64,000 bases of DNA from Streptomyces sp. NRRL F-6676 (GTDB lineage Bacteria; Actinomycetota; Actinomycetes; Streptomycetales; Streptomycetaceae). The notes beneath the pieces were generated by a model, which made no database searches, was not told where the DNA came from, and worked only from the letters and a program-made list of their open reading frames with translations. A program made the translations under genes and the position numbers. Positions 62,084-64,000 of the stretch are shown here, one piece after another (position 1 is the stretch's first letter; the number at the start of each line of letters is the position of its first letter). Location of the stretch: positions 12,392-76,391 of the forward strand of contig NZ_JOHS01000032.1 in assembly GCF_000725625.1 (NCBI RefSeq), written 5' to 3'.

Positions 62084-63736
62084 GTGGACCCCCTGGGCGC
62101 ACCTTCCCCGCGAGGCGGCACCGCCGGTGCCGTGACCGTCGTGGTCATCGGCTACGACGACGCCGCCCACGTCACGACCGCCGTACGGTCCGCGCTGGCG
62201 CAGGGTCCCGCCGTGCGCGAGGTGATCGCCGTCGACGACTGCTCGACGGACGGCAGCGCGGAGCTGCTGGACGCGCTCGCCGCCGGGGAACCGCGGCTGC
62301 GGGTGGTGCGCCGCACCGTCAACAGCGGCGGCTGCGGCACCCCGCGCAACGACGGCATCGACGCCGCGACGGCCCCGTACCTGATGTTCCTGGACAGCGA
62401 CGACGTCCTGCCGCCCGGCGCGGTCGACGCGCTGCTCGGCGCCGCCGGACGCCACGGCGCCGAGGTCGCGGCGGGGCTGTGCGTGCGCCGCGAGCTGCCG
62501 TCGGGCCGCGAGAGCCCCTGGCAGCCGGAGCTGTACGCGCGTCCGGCGCTGGTCGAACGGCCGGCCGGGCGCCGCCGGCTGGTGTACGACACCCTGTGCG
62601 TCAACAAGCTGTACCGCGCCGACTTCCTGCGCGCGCACCGCATCCGCTTCCCCGAGGGCCGCTTCCGCTACGAGGACTTCGTCTTCACCGCGCGCGTCCT
62701 CGCGGCCGGTCCGCGCCTCGCGCTGATCCCCGACCGGGTCTACGTCTGGCAGGTGCGCCGCACCGCCGGCCGGCTGTCGATCTCGCTCGACCGGGCCGGG
62801 ATCGACAACTGGCGGGCACGCACGGAGGCCGCCCGGCAGGCGTACGACATCCTGCTGGGCGCCGGGGAGAAGCGGCTCGCGCGGGAGGCGCGCGCCAAGT
62901 TCCTGGAGCACGAGGTACGGATGTACGCGCGGGAACTGGCGTTGCGCGACGCGGAGTACCGGCGCGCGTGGTGGGCGCTCACGCGGGCGCACCTGAAGGC
63001 GTACGACGAGGCGGACTTCGCGCGGGCGCCCGCGCCGGGGCGGGTGATCGCCCGTGTGGTGCTGGCCTCCGACGCGCCCCGGGATCTGCCCCGGCTGCGC
63101 GAGCTGGCCGCCCGCCCCTCGCGGCTCTGCCCGCCGTACGCGCGGTCGGCGGGCGGGGCGCCCGTCTGGTCGGCGGACCTCCCCCAGGTGCCGCTGGACC
63201 ACGTCCTGACCCGCCCGCTGCGGCTGCTCCCGCTCGCCGTCGACGCCGAGCTGCGCCCCCGGGCGCGCGGCACCCGGCTGCGGCTGGGCCTGCACGAGCT
63301 GTACGGCAGGGTCGAGGAGGCCGGCCCGCGGGAGGTGGAGGCCGTGTTCGTCCACCGTGAGGACGGCCACACGGTCCGCCTCGGCACGGCCGCGCTGCTG
63401 CCGCCCGACCCGGAGTTCGACACCTGGACCGCCGAGCTGCCGCTGGACCCGGGCGCCCTCGCCGCGGCCGGCCCGGCCGTCTGGGACCTGCGGCTGCGGC
63501 TGCGCTTCGCCGACGGCGCGGTCCGCGACACCACCGCCCACGCGAGCGCGGGGCCCGGCCTGCTGACCCGTACGGCACTCGCGAGCCCCCGCCACGGCCT
63601 CCTGCTGGTCCAGCCCTACGCCACCCACTCCGGCTCCCTGGCCCTGCGCGTGGCCCCCGGCCTGCGGGGCGCGACCGCGGTGCTCCGCAGCCGCCTGTCC
63701 CGGCTGCTTCCCCGGCGGGCGGGAGCGGCGGCCTAG
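62084..63736 (+). CDS. GT2 glycosyltransferase
   Basis: A 550-residue family-2 glycosyltransferase: TVVVIGYDDAAHVTTAVRSA, VIAVDDCSTDGSAELL, and YLMFLDSDDVLPPG as the nucleotide-sugar/metal site, with FRYEDFVFTARVLAAGP further on. The C-terminal 150 residues are beta-rich (LRLGLHELYGRVEEAGPREV), as in glycan-modifying GT2 enzymes of actinomycetes. GTG 62084 follows the GT87 gene by 13 bases. Its TAG stop is provided by the outer edge of a hairpin MITE. Confidence 0.83.
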   Translation: MDPLGAPSPRGGTAGAVTVVVIGYDDAAHVTTAVRSALAQGPAVREVIAVDDCSTDGSAELLDALAAGEPRLRVVRRTVNSGGCGTPRNDGIDAATAPYLMFLDSDDVLPPGAVDALLGAAGRHGAEVAAGLCVRRELPSGRESPWQPELYARPALVERPAGRRRLVYDTLCVNKLYRADFLRAHRIRFPEGRFRYEDFVFTARVLAAGPRLALIPDRVYVWQVRRTAGRLSISLDRAGIDNWRARTEAARQAYDILLGAGEKRLAREARAKFLEHEVRMYARELALRDAEYRRAWWALTRAHLKAYDEADFARAPAPGRVIARVVLASDAPRDLPRLRELAARPSRLCPPYARSAGGAPVWSADLPQVPLDHVLTRPLRLLPLAVDAELRPRARGTRLRLGLHELYGRVEEAGPREVEAVFVHREDGHTVRLGTAALLPPDPEFDTWTAELPLDPGALAAAGPAVWDLRLRLRFADGAVRDTTAHASAGPGLLTRTALASPRHGLLLVQPYATHSGSLALRVAPGLRGATAVLRSRLSRLLPRRAGAAA

Positions 63737-63900
63737 GGTCCTTCTGACGGATCTCCGTGGGAGAAGGAGCGGCGTTCGGTGCGTGCTCTCGCCGTGCCGT
63801 GTGGAAGTCCTCGTAGCGGAGCTACTTGGGCTTTCGCGCGGTGCGGCGAGAGTGCGTGCCGGGCGTCGCGACGCCGCGGAGATCCGTCAGAAGGGCCCTA
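63734..63900. mobile_element. 167-bp hairpin MITE with TA ends
   Basis: The terminal 24 bases are inverted with one mismatch (left begins tagggtccttctgacggat, right complements to tagggcccttctgacggat). The interior also folds, with gcggcgttcggtgcgtgctc complementary to the distal half and a gtagcggagctac apex. Flanks fit a TA target, as for IS630/Tc1-mariner type elements. There is no coding capacity. Both convergent neighbours use a stop codon formed at the element edge. Confidence 0.85.
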
Positions 63901-64000
63901 ATAGTGCTTCGTCAGGTTCTGGGCTGTCTGCGGCTTCTCCGAGGGCGGGGCAGGGGTCGTCCGCAGGTGGTGCAGGTACCGGTCCAGCACCTCAGCAGGT
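63898..64000 (-). CDS. C-terminal end of an unidentified leftward gene
   Basis: The reverse frame PAEVLDRYLHHLRTTPAPPS then EKPQTAQNLTKHY ends with TAG at 63898-63900 within the MITE end. Only 33 residues are in the window; no family can be named. Confidence 0.5.
   Translation of the reverse strand, partial: PAEVLDRYLHHLRTTPAPPSEKPQTAQNLTKHY

Noticed and set aside
58192..62148. Leftward open frame of 1318 codons across the glycosyltransferases and ohr genes
   Set aside because: It crosses four well-supported genes on both strands and has no family motif. It reflects high GC at the third position.

Overview
The window is a very GC-rich stretch of an actinobacterial chromosome, almost certainly Streptomyces. 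Supporting signs are the GC-rich third codon positions, GTG/TTG starts, a matA/matB mycelial-aggregation locus, the HTH-DUF5753/DUF397/ATP-binding gene sets, paired Ser/Thr kinases next to prfB, and a tmRNA whose tag reads ANTKRDSSQQAFALAA. From memory, the core gene order (nitrate transporter, matB-matA, LysR, MFS, smpB, ctp, ftsX, ftsE, zinc-ribbon protein, prfB, two kinases, sugar ABC transporter, glycosyltransferases, ohr) follows the S. coelicolor SCO2958-SCO2987 region. This was not checked by a search.

Layout. 1-1.7 kb: an IS200/IS605 element with a decayed tnpA and an intact tnpB, ending against the stop codon of a NarK-type transporter. 3.3-9 kb: an ArsR-MFS pair, a translationally coupled SDR-AraC-EthD unit and a saccharopine-dehydrogenase-like enzyme. 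9.2-14.7 kb: a leftward, overlapping cell-surface polysaccharide operon (matA, matB, acyltransferase). 14.9-18.5 kb: a LysR/MFS divergent pair and a TIGR01777 epimerase. 18.6-24.1 kb: a complete alpha-xyloside uptake and hydrolysis operon behind a clear promoter with LacI-type palindromes.

24.3-36.6 kb is an accessory, partly decayed region, visibly lower in GC in places. It holds an SDR/Atu4866/XRE module, three sets of degraded HTH-DUF5753/DUF397 genes, an ISAs1-type transposase remnant, a WXG100-like/alpha-beta hydrolase/lipoprotein trio and a LysE exporter. It ends at the 3' end of ssrA, a classic integration site.

36.7-47.2 kb returns to core genes, mostly leftward: ftsE-ftsX-ctp-smpB-ssrA, a sortase-type LAXTG repeat protein, prfB, and two membrane Ser/Thr kinases (pkaB, pkaA-like). 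A 1566-residue FHA plus FtsK/SpoIIIE-type ATPase diverges from the kinases. 52.7-56.5 kb is a second sugar ABC transporter. 56.7-63.7 kb is a wall/surface glycopolymer locus (GT2-glycerophosphotransferase fusion, GT87 membrane mannosyltransferase-like protein, GT2), interrupted by the divergent ohrA/ohrR redox pair. The window closes with a 167-bp hairpin MITE that supplies the stop codons of both convergent neighbours.

The most unusual points are: a 10-residue VNTR of about 10.7 copies inside the GT2-glycerophosphotransferase; a 66-bp inversion inside a DUF397 pseudogene bounded by 6-bp inverted repeats; the FHA-ATPase facing two kinases; the WXG100-like/hydrolase/lipoprotein trio; the MITE; and hexanucleotide microsatellites encoding dipeptide tails at the ends of several neighbouring genes.
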